The notes beneath the pieces are model-generated. The model searched no databases. It worked only from the letters and a program-made list of their open reading frames with translations, and was not told the origin of the DNA. A stretch of 64,000 nt of DNA from contig JBGAVW010000002.1 in the NCBI GenBank assembly GCA_044227925.1, forward strand, positions 109,110 to 173,109, in the 5' to 3' direction. Every line of letters begins with the position of its first letter. The first letter of the stretch is position 1. Below are positions 36,898 to 47,162 of this stretch, in pieces. Origin of the DNA: JADJLQ01 sp044227925 (GTDB lineage Bacteria; Bacteroidota; Bacteroidia; Chitinophagales; Saprospiraceae). The position numbers were made by a program, and so were the translations under genes.

Positions 36898-39597
36898 ATG
36901 TTCAGTTCAATAAAGATACTTTCCACTGTTGCCGTTTTTGGTATTTTATCCATAATAGGGTTAGTATTTTATTCATTTTCACTTACCTCTGATAAAATAG
37001 ACTACAACAGGGATGTAAAGCCTATCATCAACAAGAAATGCATATCCTGCCATGGTGGTGTTAAAAAACAAGGCGGTTTTTCATTTCTTTTTGAAGAAGA
37101 AGCAAAAGCACAATTAAAATCAGGTGCATTTGCCATCGTCCCCTTTAAACCCAATCAAAGCGAAATCATCAACAGGATCACTTCACCGGATGAGGCTGAA
37201 AGAATGCCCTATAAACACGATGCCCTGTCCAAAGCAGAAATTAAGATTTTTACCGATTGGATAAAACAAGGAGCCAAATGGGGCATCCACTGGTCTTATA
37301 TTCCTGTGAAATCACCCGAAATTCCAGCTGTAAAGTCCCCATGGATAAAGAATGATATTGATAGATACATACTTAAAAAATTAAAATCAGAAAAATTAAA
37401 TACCTCCGGTCAGGCTCCGCCTGCCATACTAGCGAGACGCGTTGCTTTGGATATCATTGGATTTCAGGTAAAAGATGAAATGCTAAGTCAGTTCCTGGCA
37501 GATCCCTCTGACAAAAATTATGAGCACTTATTGGATTCCTTGCTCTCATCTGAGCATTATGGTGAAAAATGGACATCGATGTGGCTTGACCTGGCGCGAT
37601 ATGCAGATACCAAAGGATACGAAAAAGATGATAACAGATCTATCTGGAGATATAAAAACTGGCTGATCAAAGCTTTTAATGCGGATATGCCATATAACCA
37701 GTTTATTACAGAACAATTAGCGGGTGACCTGCTCCCAAATGCTACTGATGATCAGTACCTGGCTACTGCATTTCATCGCAATACCATGACCAATGATGAA
37801 GGCGGTACGGATAATGAAGAGTTTCGTACAGCAGCTGTGATCGACAGAGTAAATACCACCTGGGAAACGCTTATGGGTACTACTTTTGCCTGTGTACAAT
37901 GCCATGCGCATCCTTATGATCCAATCAAACACAACGACTATTACAAGTTTCTGGCTTTTTTTAATAATACCCGTGATGTGGATACCCCCGAAGAATATCC
38001 CTGGCTTAGACATTTTAAACCTGAACATAAACAAAAACTTGATTCTTTATCCAATTACCTTGTTTCAAAATCTACCCCTTCTGAAGTAGAATCCATCCTT
38101 CGGTTTATTAAATCCTATGCTCCCTCCTATTTCTCTATGGAGTGTGATTCTTTGGAAAACTCGGCATTAGTAGATACAAAATGGCTCGCGATGCGTACTC
38201 CATCGAGTGCAAGACTACACCATGCCGGATTTAATAATTACCCAAAAATGATTATTAATTACAGGGCTTACTCAAAAACAGGCACAGTTCATTTTAGATT
38301 AGATCATAAAAATGGCCCTGAGATAGCCACCCTCAGCTGGAATGAACCCACCAATGGTTGGAATAAAAAAGAATTAGACATCATTCCAGTCCAGGGAAGA
38401 CATGATCTCTACATTTTGTTTGAAAGTAATTCCATCACCCATCCCGATCATACGGGAGTGATGATTGATTGGATGCATTTTAGCAATCCATTTCCTGATG
38501 AAAAAACGAAAGAAGGGACTAAATATAAAAATGATTTCTGGACCCTTTTAAATGCACCCGCAGAATACACACCTGTCATGTATGAAAATCCAGAACATAT
38601 GTCAAGAACAACCAGAGTATTTGAAAGAGGCAACTGGCTTGTCAAATCGGATACGGTGACAGCAAATACCCCTGCCGTGTTCTTACCCATGAGTAAAGAT
38701 CAGCCCAAAAACAGGTTGGGCTTATCCTCCTGGATTACTTCACCAGAACATCCACTTACAGCGCGTGTACTGGTCAACAGAATATGGGAACAATTATGGG
38801 GCACAGGATTAGTAGAAACATTAGAGGATTTTGGATCACAGGGTGCCGCACCTCAAAATCAGGAACTTCTTGATTACCTGGCCTATTCATTTGTACACAA
38901 CCACCAATGGAGCATCAAAAGATTGATTAAAGAAATAATGATGAGTGCGGTCTACAGACAAGACTCAAAGCTCACTCCCGAATTGAAAGAAAAAGATGTA
39001 TTCAATAGATTTTATGCCAGGGGGCCACGGGTACGATTATCTGCAGAGCAATTAAGAGACCAGGCATTGGCAGCATGTGATCTTATTGATTCATTATATG
39101 AGGGTAGCCCGGTTATGCCTTATCAACCGGAAGGGGTATGGCAATCACCCTATAATGGAAAAAAATGGCGTAAAAGCGAAGGCAAGAACCAATACCGCAG
39201 AGCGGTCTATACATTCTGGAAGCGCACCAGTGCGTTTCCTTCTATGACGAATTTTGATGCTACCGGGAGGGAAGTATGTCTTTCAAGGCGAATAAGAACA
39301 AATACCCCGCTACAGGCATTGACTTTACTTAATGATTCTACTTATATAGATCTGGCAGGAATACTGACCTCAAAATGCAATGACGAAAGCCCTGAATCTG
39401 CCATTGCTTGTATATATAAAAATATTGCTGCAAAAGAAATAGATGACCTGCGCCTGCAAATACTACGCAAATTGTATTATGAATCCGTAAGTACGTATAT
39501 GATCAGAGAGGGGAAAATCTCTGACGCTAAAACCAATTCACTTAATCTGGTTACCAGTGCAATACTCAATCTGGATGAGGTAATCACTAAATCATAA
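36898..39597 (+). CDS. DUF1549/DUF1553 protein with Planctomycete-type cytochrome c domain
   Basis: The 899-residue product begins with a TM helix or signal anchor (about 8-28), then a PSCyt1-type cytochrome c domain with heme motif C48-I-S-C51-H52, then DUF1549 (about 150-365, including a second CVQCH motif and DLARYADTKGYEKDD), a carbohydrate-binding-like module (about 410-530) and DUF1553 (about 590-860; HPLTARVLVNRIWEQLWGTGLVETLEDFG). Its biochemical role is not established; in Planctomycetes and Verrucomicrobia such proteins sit in polysaccharide-related clusters with DUF1501 partners, as here. Confidence 0.92.
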   Translation: MFSSIKILSTVAVFGILSIIGLVFYSFSLTSDKIDYNRDVKPIINKKCISCHGGVKKQGGFSFLFEEEAKAQLKSGAFAIVPFKPNQSEIINRITSPDEAERMPYKHDALSKAEIKIFTDWIKQGAKWGIHWSYIPVKSPEIPAVKSPWIKNDIDRYILKKLKSEKLNTSGQAPPAILARRVALDIIGFQVKDEMLSQFLADPSDKNYEHLLDSLLSSEHYGEKWTSMWLDLARYADTKGYEKDDNRSIWRYKNWLIKAFNADMPYNQFITEQLAGDLLPNATDDQYLATAFHRNTMTNDEGGTDNEEFRTAAVIDRVNTTWETLMGTTFACVQCHAHPYDPIKHNDYYKFLAFFNNTRDVDTPEEYPWLRHFKPEHKQKLDSLSNYLVSKSTPSEVESILRFIKSYAPSYFSMECDSLENSALVDTKWLAMRTPSSARLHHAGFNNYPKMIINYRAYSKTGTVHFRLDHKNGPEIATLSWNEPTNGWNKKELDIIPVQGRHDLYILFESNSITHPDHTGVMIDWMHFSNPFPDEKTKEGTKYKNDFWTLLNAPAEYTPVMYENPEHMSRTTRVFERGNWLVKSDTVTANTPAVFLPMSKDQPKNRLGLSSWITSPEHPLTARVLVNRIWEQLWGTGLVETLEDFGSQGAAPQNQELLDYLAYSFVHNHQWSIKRLIKEIMMSAVYRQDSKLTPELKEKDVFNRFYARGPRVRLSAEQLRDQALAACDLIDSLYEGSPVMPYQPEGVWQSPYNGKKWRKSEGKNQYRRAVYTFWKRTSAFPSMTNFDATGREVCLSRRIRTNTPLQALTLLNDSTYIDLAGILTSKCNDESPESAIACIYKNIAAKEIDDLRLQILRKLYYESVSTYMIREGKISDAKTNSLNLVTSAILNLDEVITKS

Positions 39598-39600
39598 GAA

Positions 39601-41082
39601 ATGAAAAGCAGTCAACTCCATCATATAAAACAAACTATTCTTCAGGAACAGACCAGGAGACATTTTATCAAGGGATCTTTTCTGGGCTTGGGAGGATTGA
39701 CTATTGGGGCAATGCTGAATGGTTGCAAGGTAAAAAACAATAATGAAGAAGTGTCCGGTACAAATGCTTTTGCATTAAAACCTCCCCATTTTAATCCCAG
39801 AGCAAAGTCAGTAATTTATCTGCATATGGCAGGGGCTCCATCTCAACTGGAACTATTCGACTATAAACCGGAACTCATAAAAATGGATGGTCAGCTATGC
39901 CCACCCAGCATAATCGAAGGAAAAAAATTTGCATTTATCAGAGGAGTACCTAAAATGCTGGGTACTACGGCCAAATTCAAACAACATGGTCAAAGTGGTG
40001 CCTGGATAAGTAATTATCTACCACATTTACAGACTATAGCTGATGAATTATGCATAATCAAATCAGTATCTACAGATCAGTTTAATCATGCGCCAGCTCA
40101 ATTGCTGATGCATACCGGTAGTGCGCGACTAGGACGACCAAGCATAGGTGCATGGGCTACTTATGGGCTAGGTTCAGAAAATCAAAACTTACCTGGATTC
40201 GTAGTATTGACATCTGGAGGCAATAATCCTGATGCCGGTAAAAGTGCCTGGGGGTCCGGTTTTTTGCCTTCGGTGTATCAAGGCGTACAATGCCGATCAG
40301 AAGGTGATCCTGTATTATTTCTTCAGGACCCGCATTCTGTATCCAGGGATCTGAGACATGCATCCATAGAGGCAATTAATCAAATTAATCAAGCAGAGTA
40401 TGCTGCCAACATGGATCCCGAAACACAAAGCAGAATACAACAATATGAACTGGCGTACCGTATGCAGATTTCTGTACCTGAAGTAATGAATATAAACGAA
40501 GAACCAAAATACATTCACGATATGTATGGCACACAACCAGGCAAATCCTCCTTTGCCAATAATGCTTTGTTGGCCAGAAAATTAGTGGAAAATGGAGTAC
40601 GTTATGTGCAATTATTTGATTGGGGATGGGATACTCACGGCAATGTCGCAGAAGGATCGATCGATGTGGGACTGGTAAATAAATGCAGAGAAATAGATAA
40701 AGCTACCACTGCACTTATATTAGATCTCAAGCAACGTGGATTGCTTGAAGATACATTAGTGATATGGGGAGGTGAGTTTGGCCGCACACCTATGTCAGAA
40801 AATCGGGACGGAGTACAAAATGCATTTAAAGGTCGCGACCATCATGCAGAAGCCTTTACTATATTTATGGCTGGAGGTGGCATCCGCAAAGGCTATACTT
40901 ACGGTGAAACTGATGAAATCGGGTATTCAATAGTAAATGGCCGGGTGAATCCTCACGACATTCAGGCTCTAATTTTAAATCAACTGGGCTTTGATCATGA
41001 AAAATTGACTTATGAGTTTCAAGGCAGACCTTTCCGATTGACAGATGTTGAAGGTAAAGTAATAAAAGAACTGATATCGTGA
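39601..41082 (+). CDS. DUF1501 family protein (Tat-exported)
   Basis: The 493-residue protein has an N-terminal Tat-type signal (TRRHFIKGSFLGLGGLTIG) and the sulfatase-like DUF1501 fold: SVIYLHMAGAPSQLELFDYKPE, RQHGQSGAWISNYLPHL-like (KQHGQSGAWISNYLPHL), VQLFDWGWDTHG, VIWGGEFGRTPMSE and GRDHHAEAFTIFMAGGGIRKG. These are conserved positions of the family, probably metal ligands. It starts 3 bases after the DUF1553 gene ends and the next gene begins inside its stop codon, so the three are one operon. Confidence 0.93.
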   Translation: MKSSQLHHIKQTILQEQTRRHFIKGSFLGLGGLTIGAMLNGCKVKNNNEEVSGTNAFALKPPHFNPRAKSVIYLHMAGAPSQLELFDYKPELIKMDGQLCPPSIIEGKKFAFIRGVPKMLGTTAKFKQHGQSGAWISNYLPHLQTIADELCIIKSVSTDQFNHAPAQLLMHTGSARLGRPSIGAWATYGLGSENQNLPGFVVLTSGGNNPDAGKSAWGSGFLPSVYQGVQCRSEGDPVLFLQDPHSVSRDLRHASIEAINQINQAEYAANMDPETQSRIQQYELAYRMQISVPEVMNINEEPKYIHDMYGTQPGKSSFANNALLARKLVENGVRYVQLFDWGWDTHGNVAEGSIDVGLVNKCREIDKATTALILDLKQRGLLEDTLVIWGGEFGRTPMSENRDGVQNAFKGRDHHAEAFTIFMAGGGIRKGYTYGETDEIGYSIVNGRVNPHDIQALILNQLGFDHEKLTYEFQGRPFRLTDVEGKVIKELIS

Positions 41083-42506
41083 CCTTGAATATGATTTTAT
41101 TTTATCTGACTTCAAAATTAATTAGCTTTAGCGGCGACCTGCATCCTTTGTTGGTGCATTTTCCTGTTGGCATTTTTAGCCTGGCCGTTATATTAAAATT
41201 AATGTTGCTGCGTTCAGCAAATGAGATTTATCAAAAACCAATGCCCTTTATACTTTTAATATCCGCAGCAGCCGGTCTATTATCTGTCATTACCGGATTG
41301 ATACATGCTTACAGTGACGAATTTGAAGGAGACGCATTTAATCAACATCGCCTCAGTGGGATTGCATTTACTGTAATTTCACTGGTTTTATATATCAGCG
41401 TCATCAAAAATAGAAAGCAGGTAGAAAACCTCAGTTGGCTACTTGGAAGTATAGCTCTTTTTATTACCGGAGAATCCGGGGCCTTGCTTACGCATGGTTA
41501 TAATTTACTCCATCCAAAATCTACTGATCGGATTGAACTTAGTATTGAAAATGTCAGAGGTGCCTCGGCTTATACAGATATCATAAGACCTATCCTTGCA
41601 AACAAATGCTATTCATGCCATTCCTCTCAGAAACAAAAAGGCAAACTCAGATTGGATACAAAAGAATATATCCTCAAGGGCGGAAAAAACGGACCTATAA
41701 TTTCATCTGACACCTCTAAAGAAAGTGAATTAATTACCCGGATTCATCTGCCTATGGAAAGCGATGATCACATGCCTCCAGAAGGAAAACTACAATTGAC
41801 AGAAAAGGAACTAAAAATTATATCCTGGTGGATCAAAAATGGTGCAGATTTTGACAAGAAGGTATCTGATATTCCCAATAGTACGGATATCATTTCACTT
41901 TTTACCAGCAATGATAATATAGCTCAGGCAGTTATTCCTGATTTCAAGGTAAAAGCATTGAATACCACCACCGTGCAAACGTTAAATAAACTTGGCATTT
42001 CAGTCACTCCTATTGCATTAAATTCAAGCTTAGTATCCGTTTTATTAAATCAAACGGAAGTAAACAGTAATGTGCTTTCCATATTAAAAAATGTGCAGGA
42101 AAACATAGTCTACTTAAATGCTAAAAAACAAAAATGGTCTCCGGAGCTGATCCAATTTATATCCCAATGTAAAAATCTGCTCCGCCTTGATCTGAGTCAA
42201 TCTAACATTGATGATGCATCCATATCTAAACTATCTGCTTTACCGAATTTGAATACTTTAAATCTCACAGGTACCCAAATCAGCAAAAGTGGTTTAGCGG
42301 GATTAAAAAGTCCAACATTAAAATTTCTTTATGTATTCAATACCCGGGTGCTGACTCAAGACTTCGAAGAAATTAAATCCGGTTTTCCTGAAGCACAGAT
42401 AGATAGTGGTCATTACCAGGTACCCATCCTGCGATCGGATACTACATTGTATACACGCGATGAGTACAATAAGGAGAATGACATACCAGCAGATAAGAGT
42501 AAATAA
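41079..42506 (+). CDS. DUF2231-like membrane / cytochrome c / LRR protein
   Basis: The 475-residue protein has an N-terminal DUF2231-like membrane domain (about 1-150, beginning DLHPLLVHFPVGIFSLAVIL), a PSCyt1-type heme domain (about 165-265; KCYSCHSSQKQKGKL and HMPPEGKLQLTEKEL), and leucine-rich repeat-like strands (about 360-430; LRLDLSQSNIDDASISKLSALPNLNTLNLTG). The GTG at 41079 overlaps the DUF1501 stop (GTGA); an ATG at 41091 is in frame and could also be used. It is likely the membrane electron-transfer anchor of the operon. Confidence 0.85.
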   Translation: MTLNMILFYLTSKLISFSGDLHPLLVHFPVGIFSLAVILKLMLLRSANEIYQKPMPFILLISAAAGLLSVITGLIHAYSDEFEGDAFNQHRLSGIAFTVISLVLYISVIKNRKQVENLSWLLGSIALFITGESGALLTHGYNLLHPKSTDRIELSIENVRGASAYTDIIRPILANKCYSCHSSQKQKGKLRLDTKEYILKGGKNGPIISSDTSKESELITRIHLPMESDDHMPPEGKLQLTEKELKIISWWIKNGADFDKKVSDIPNSTDIISLFTSNDNIAQAVIPDFKVKALNTTTVQTLNKLGISVTPIALNSSLVSVLLNQTEVNSNVLSILKNVQENIVYLNAKKQKWSPELIQFISQCKNLLRLDLSQSNIDDASISKLSALPNLNTLNLTGTQISKSGLAGLKSPTLKFLYVFNTRVLTQDFEEIKSGFPEAQIDSGHYQVPILRSDTTLYTRDEYNKENDIPADKSK

Positions 42507-42701
42507 AAAATGATTTTTACTGCCCCCCGGGCCTAATCTGTTGGCTTATCTTGATATAATTAAAATAGAAAATTGCTTTAAGTATTCTCTTTATTGTTTT
42601 ATTCGAAATATTAATAGTTAAATTACTGACAATTTATAGTAGTTCTTACACTATTGCAGAGTACTGCTGTCAAATTTAGTTTATCACGACCCCAAATTAG
42701 T

Positions 42702-45566
42702 ATGAAATACTTCCTTTATTTACTATTATTTATCTCTATTACATCCTGTGATTCCTGTGTTTGTCGCTTGTTTGAATTTCAGCCTGATATAAAAAATGGA
42801 GGTAGGATTGTCGCGTTGTCCCGCAGCCCTAATAATAATTCAGATCTGATCGCAGCCGCAGAGTCAGGTGGATTATTTATATCCAAATCCGGAGGTAGAT
42901 CCTGGCAGCATATAGATAATCTACCAGTATTTGAGATGCGAGATGTTCAATATGCCAGTACAGATCCCAAGGTAATACTTGCTTCGGCCCGTATAGATCT
43001 CAAAAAGATAAATGGGGGCGGAATATGGAAGTCTAAAGATGGCGGAAAAAATTGGTATAAGCCAATTGGCTCCCGGAAAATCGAAAATGGAATAGAGCTG
43101 GAAACACATGCCAATGGTATTGCATTCAGGCCGCAAACCAATTCTGTTTTTGTGGGCACCAATAGGGGCATTGCCATTAGTCATGATAATGGAGAAACCT
43201 GGAATTATAAAAATATCTTTCTGGAATGGAATAATGTATACGATGTGGTGACCGGAACCGGGCAAAAAGTATTAGCCACTACTGACTTTGGGATATTTTA
43301 TTCTATTGATAATGGAAATACATGGTTGTTTTCAGATACCAATGTACCCAATACGAACAATATCAATGGCCTTACTAATTCGCCCAATAATCAGGACCAC
43401 TGTTTTTATGCGGCATCCCACTATAGAATTTATTTTTCACCCAATTTTGGAAAAACTTGGGATACTATAGATGCGCCTCAAGGTGGCAACAGAGCTCCCT
43501 TTGTAAGATGCTTTAGAGCGGTGGGTGGAGGAGACAGGGATTTGCATCTCTACTATGGCAATGGAGTATCTTTCTTTAGAAAAAAAATTACAACTAATAA
43601 TTTAGGAGCATTAATTTTTAAAAATGCATGGGAAAATCTTGCAGTCGATCATGCAGATCAAAGTGATGTCATTGCTGCAGTGGATTCAAAAACACCATTA
43701 TTGCTATCGGGTGATGGAGGTGTATTCAATACCATTGATAATGGTGCAAATTGGAAATGGATAGGTGGAGGAAAAGATGGATTAAATGCCCTTCAAATTA
43801 CTGAAGTCACCGCCCAAAAAAATTACGTACAAAATAAGGAGTATGTCTATTTCGGTACACAGGACAACTATGTATGGGCTTCCGAAGATGGTGGCAATAC
43901 CTATACTAAAGCCACCGGCGGCGAAGGATTTTCCATACAAACAAAAAGACACGCCCTGGTAAACGAAGGAAATAAAATGTCTTTTGTCACATGCAGCGAT
44001 TGCAGTATAAGAGTATCGGAACAATATTTTAATGGAGAGGTGGCATTTACCAATGTATCGAATGTACTTACTGATCCGGTGATATGGCCCACGGATAACC
44101 TGGATCCTAATCCGCCAAATAGATTTATTCAGATTGGATCAGGAGCCACGGCCGTCACCGGCCTGACCCGAAAATACTTTTATCGTACATATAATGCTGG
44201 TGCCAACTGGACATCCATTGGCAGTATGATGAGTGACCCAACTAGCCAGCTGGCTAAAATATCAAACCCGGCTGGCAATGCAGTTCTTTACCAACCAGTC
44301 TCTTTGGGTGGAGTCACCCCACAAGGATTAGGTAAAATCGGACTGATAAAATTAGTAACCAGCGGCAATACAGTACAGCGAGCGGACCTTAATGGTTTTG
44401 GTAGTCTCGGTACCTTTCCCACTATGTTTAAATGGTATAATATATTTGCTGTAAATCCCCGTGACCCGAATCACCTCATTATTGCCGATGTAGCCAATGA
44501 GAAAATGAAAATCAGCCGGGATGGTGGACAAAACTGGGTAGATGACGATGAGCTCACTGATTGCGTGACCAATAATGGAGCATACCAGTTTTATAAGCAA
44601 ATAGAGTGCTGCCCTGCTATAATAGTAAACACGATTGAATTTCACCCTGAAGATCCAAATCAAATTGCAGTGGGCACAAGGGAAAATGGGGTATTCTATT
44701 CCTGGGATGGTGGAGATACCTGGTACAAATTGGATGACACCGATAAAATTACTAATGTATCAAGTATATTTTTTTATTATGATCAGAAAATATTGATTTC
44801 TACATATGGCAGAGGTATATTCAAACTGGAACCTAAAAAACCAACTAAAAAGCACAGGATGAAATATCATCTCGGCCCTCATGATGCCATAGAAATTGAT
44901 TTTATTACAGGAAAAACTAAAAAATACAAGGGTCTGGATAGCATGGTTATGCGTGCTGACGATCAGATAATAGTGTTGTCACCTAGAGATTGCATGAGCA
45001 TTCGGGATATAGATGCAAGCAAAAGCTCCATACGGGTATACCCATTAGAAGTATGGCAAAATAAAAACCGTATAGAAAATGACAAGGAGCGTGAACTAAA
45101 AATTCTGGTTGAAAGCAAAGAGGTAATAAGACAAATTACCGAAATCTATAACCAACTTCCCATACGACTAATACATATAAACGGAAATAATGAAATTAAA
45201 TCTTTGATAGTGAGTAAATCGGCCATTAAATTATACAGTGATAGCGAGTTGGAATTAAAGCCTTATACCGATCCCCTGATCGTGCTCACTAACCCTGAAG
45301 CACGAAACCCGTATGCCATCAAAAAAGGAATACCAATGGAAATCTCCGGATATTATTTTAAATATGATGTAAAACATCCGGTAGAGATATATGTAGATCA
45401 ACAATTAATCACCACTGTGCCGGTGGATAAAAACGGAAATTTTAAAGTCCTTCTTCCCAATGCGTATTTGGTCCCAAATGGATTGCGCATCAGGGCAATT
45501 CAAAATAGTGAAGGTAAAATACTGGAAGATGTAAAATTCATTCAACTATTAAAAGAAAGGGAATAG
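42702..45566 (+). CDS. sortilin/BNR-type propeller lipoprotein
   Basis: The 954-residue protein has a lipoprotein signal (SITSC, Cys16) and many Asp-box blades, for example SKDGGKNWYKP, SHDNGETWNYK, SIDNGNTWLF, TIDNGANWKW, SEDGGNTYTKA, SRDGGQNWVDD and SWDGGDTWYKL, forming one or two VPS10/sortilin-like beta-propellers. A C-terminal part (about 730-950) is beta-rich and may bind another partner. It is probably on the cell surface. I use the ATG at 42702; a TTG 16 codons upstream is in frame but would lose the signal sequence. No operon partner. Confidence 0.85.
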   Translation: MKYFLYLLLFISITSCDSCVCRLFEFQPDIKNGGRIVALSRSPNNNSDLIAAAESGGLFISKSGGRSWQHIDNLPVFEMRDVQYASTDPKVILASARIDLKKINGGGIWKSKDGGKNWYKPIGSRKIENGIELETHANGIAFRPQTNSVFVGTNRGIAISHDNGETWNYKNIFLEWNNVYDVVTGTGQKVLATTDFGIFYSIDNGNTWLFSDTNVPNTNNINGLTNSPNNQDHCFYAASHYRIYFSPNFGKTWDTIDAPQGGNRAPFVRCFRAVGGGDRDLHLYYGNGVSFFRKKITTNNLGALIFKNAWENLAVDHADQSDVIAAVDSKTPLLLSGDGGVFNTIDNGANWKWIGGGKDGLNALQITEVTAQKNYVQNKEYVYFGTQDNYVWASEDGGNTYTKATGGEGFSIQTKRHALVNEGNKMSFVTCSDCSIRVSEQYFNGEVAFTNVSNVLTDPVIWPTDNLDPNPPNRFIQIGSGATAVTGLTRKYFYRTYNAGANWTSIGSMMSDPTSQLAKISNPAGNAVLYQPVSLGGVTPQGLGKIGLIKLVTSGNTVQRADLNGFGSLGTFPTMFKWYNIFAVNPRDPNHLIIADVANEKMKISRDGGQNWVDDDELTDCVTNNGAYQFYKQIECCPAIIVNTIEFHPEDPNQIAVGTRENGVFYSWDGGDTWYKLDDTDKITNVSSIFFYYDQKILISTYGRGIFKLEPKKPTKKHRMKYHLGPHDAIEIDFITGKTKKYKGLDSMVMRADDQIIVLSPRDCMSIRDIDASKSSIRVYPLEVWQNKNRIENDKERELKILVESKEVIRQITEIYNQLPIRLIHINGNNEIKSLIVSKSAIKLYSDSELELKPYTDPLIVLTNPEARNPYAIKKGIPMEISGYYFKYDVKHPVEIYVDQQLITTVPVDKNGNFKVLLPNAYLVPNGLRIRAIQNSEGKILEDVKFIQLLKERE

Positions 45567-45629
45567 AATCATTTTTCTATAATCGAATGGAGTATCACGC
45601 GTAGTAGGATAAATATCAAAAGTCACGGT

Positions 45630-47039
45630 TCATTTTACCGGCAATACCACCACAAAACATGCTCCTGTATCAGTATCTTCTATTCTTAATTCCCCATTAT
45701 GCGCTTTAGTAACAATATCATATGCTAAAGACAATCCCAGTCCCGTACCCTGACCTGTGGGTTTAGTAGTGAAGAAAGGCTGAAAGATTTTGTCTTTTAT
45801 TGCATCGGGGATTCCAGCACCATTATCCATCACCCGTATTTCTACTTTCTCTATCATACCCAGGTCGTTTTTAATGGATTTTGTTCTGACGATCACGGTG
45901 GGTATATAGGTTGATTTACGACCGTTTTCTGATGCTCTCCTATCTTCATCGTAAACGGCATAAAATGCATTGTTGATAAGATTGAGAAGTATCCGTCCTA
46001 TATCTTGTTTTATTGCCAGAATGGGAGGTAAAGTTGGATCCAAATCAAGTTTAAAATCAGCCTGAAACATTTTCTGTCCGCTGCCTTTTTGATCTTTTGC
46101 CCTCAATCCGTGATACGACAGCCGTATGTATTCATCACATAATTCATTGATATCAGTGGGCTCCTTTTGTCCGGTACTTTTTCTGCTGTGATCAAGCATG
46201 CTCTTTACGATATTGGCAGCACGATGACCATGGAAATTGATCTTTTCAGAATTAGATTGAATATCCCGGAGTATTTCCTCTATTAATTTATCATCCCGTT
46301 CAGTAACCGGTTTGGATTGTTCTTCTTTCAATTCATTTATCAGATCCTGGTTAACTTCAGAAAAATTATTTACAAAATTGAGTGGATTTTGGATTTCATG
46401 AGCAATTCCTGCTGTCAATTCACCCAGTGATGCCATTTTTTCAGATTGTATCAATTGGGCTTGAGTTGTTTTTAACTGCTCCATTGATTTCAACAAAGCT
46501 TCATGCTGATTCTGAATTTCATTGGTACGTTCTTTCACCAATGTTTCCAACAAGGAATTTTGCTTTTCAAGCCTCAGTCGTTCTGCCTCTTCGGCCAATC
46601 GAAGTTTATCGTCTTTGTTTTTCTGTCGTATAAGATATATTCCAAATCCAATAAGCCAAAAAATACCGAAAGTACTAAAATCACCTATTTCTCCCTGAAG
46701 AGACGGGCGGATCACACTGGCAATGATGTCTGCTATTTGTATTAAAATCAATGGGGCGGACCATAGGATTATATTCTTTAGCTTTTCTGTATTGGTTACA
46801 GAGAATAAATACCAGAGTACAGCAAGGAATAGAATCAATAAAAATTCATTAAATGCCAGGTCCAAATCCAACGAACTGAATATTGCAGAAACTACAGCTC
46901 CTGCTACTCCCAGGTATTTTACTTTCTGATATTTACCGGGGTGATTTGATTTTAATTCAAGGTATTTAATTAGAAAATTACCAATCAGAAAACCGACCAG
47001 ACCATTTATTAAGACCGACCCGACATCAAAAAATTTCAT
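45630..47039 (-). CDS. sensor histidine kinase (membrane-bound)
   Basis: The 469-residue protein has about six TM helices in the first 155 residues, a coiled coil (about 155-200; LEKQNSLLETLVKERTNEIQNQ), a HisKA-like dimer with phospho-acceptor His214 (GIAHEIQNPLNFVNNFSEV) and an ATPase domain with N box (LLNLINNAFYAV), G1 (VMDNGAGIPD), F (PFFTTKPTGQGTGLG) boxes. No extracellular sensor domain and no adjacent response regulator are seen; such orphan kinases are frequent in Bacteroidota. Confidence 0.92.
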   Translation of the reverse strand: MKFFDVGSVLINGLVGFLIGNFLIKYLELKSNHPGKYQKVKYLGVAGAVVSAIFSSLDLDLAFNEFLLILFLAVLWYLFSVTNTEKLKNIILWSAPLILIQIADIIASVIRPSLQGEIGDFSTFGIFWLIGFGIYLIRQKNKDDKLRLAEEAERLRLEKQNSLLETLVKERTNEIQNQHEALLKSMEQLKTTQAQLIQSEKMASLGELTAGIAHEIQNPLNFVNNFSEVNQDLINELKEEQSKPVTERDDKLIEEILRDIQSNSEKINFHGHRAANIVKSMLDHSRKSTGQKEPTDINELCDEYIRLSYHGLRAKDQKGSGQKMFQADFKLDLDPTLPPILAIKQDIGRILLNLINNAFYAVYDEDRRASENGRKSTYIPTVIVRTKSIKNDLGMIEKVEIRVMDNGAGIPDAIKDKIFQPFFTTKPTGQGTGLGLSLAYDIVTKAHNGELRIEDTDTGACFVVVLPVK

Positions 47040-47162
47040 TTATTTATTTTAAACCCAGAATCAAAGTAAAAGTAGAAAATTATATACCATTTTTTTGCAA
47101 ATAAACAAGTAAGCTAATGAAAGTCCTTTTTCGATTGACCACCCTCCTGTCAAAAAGTAAGA

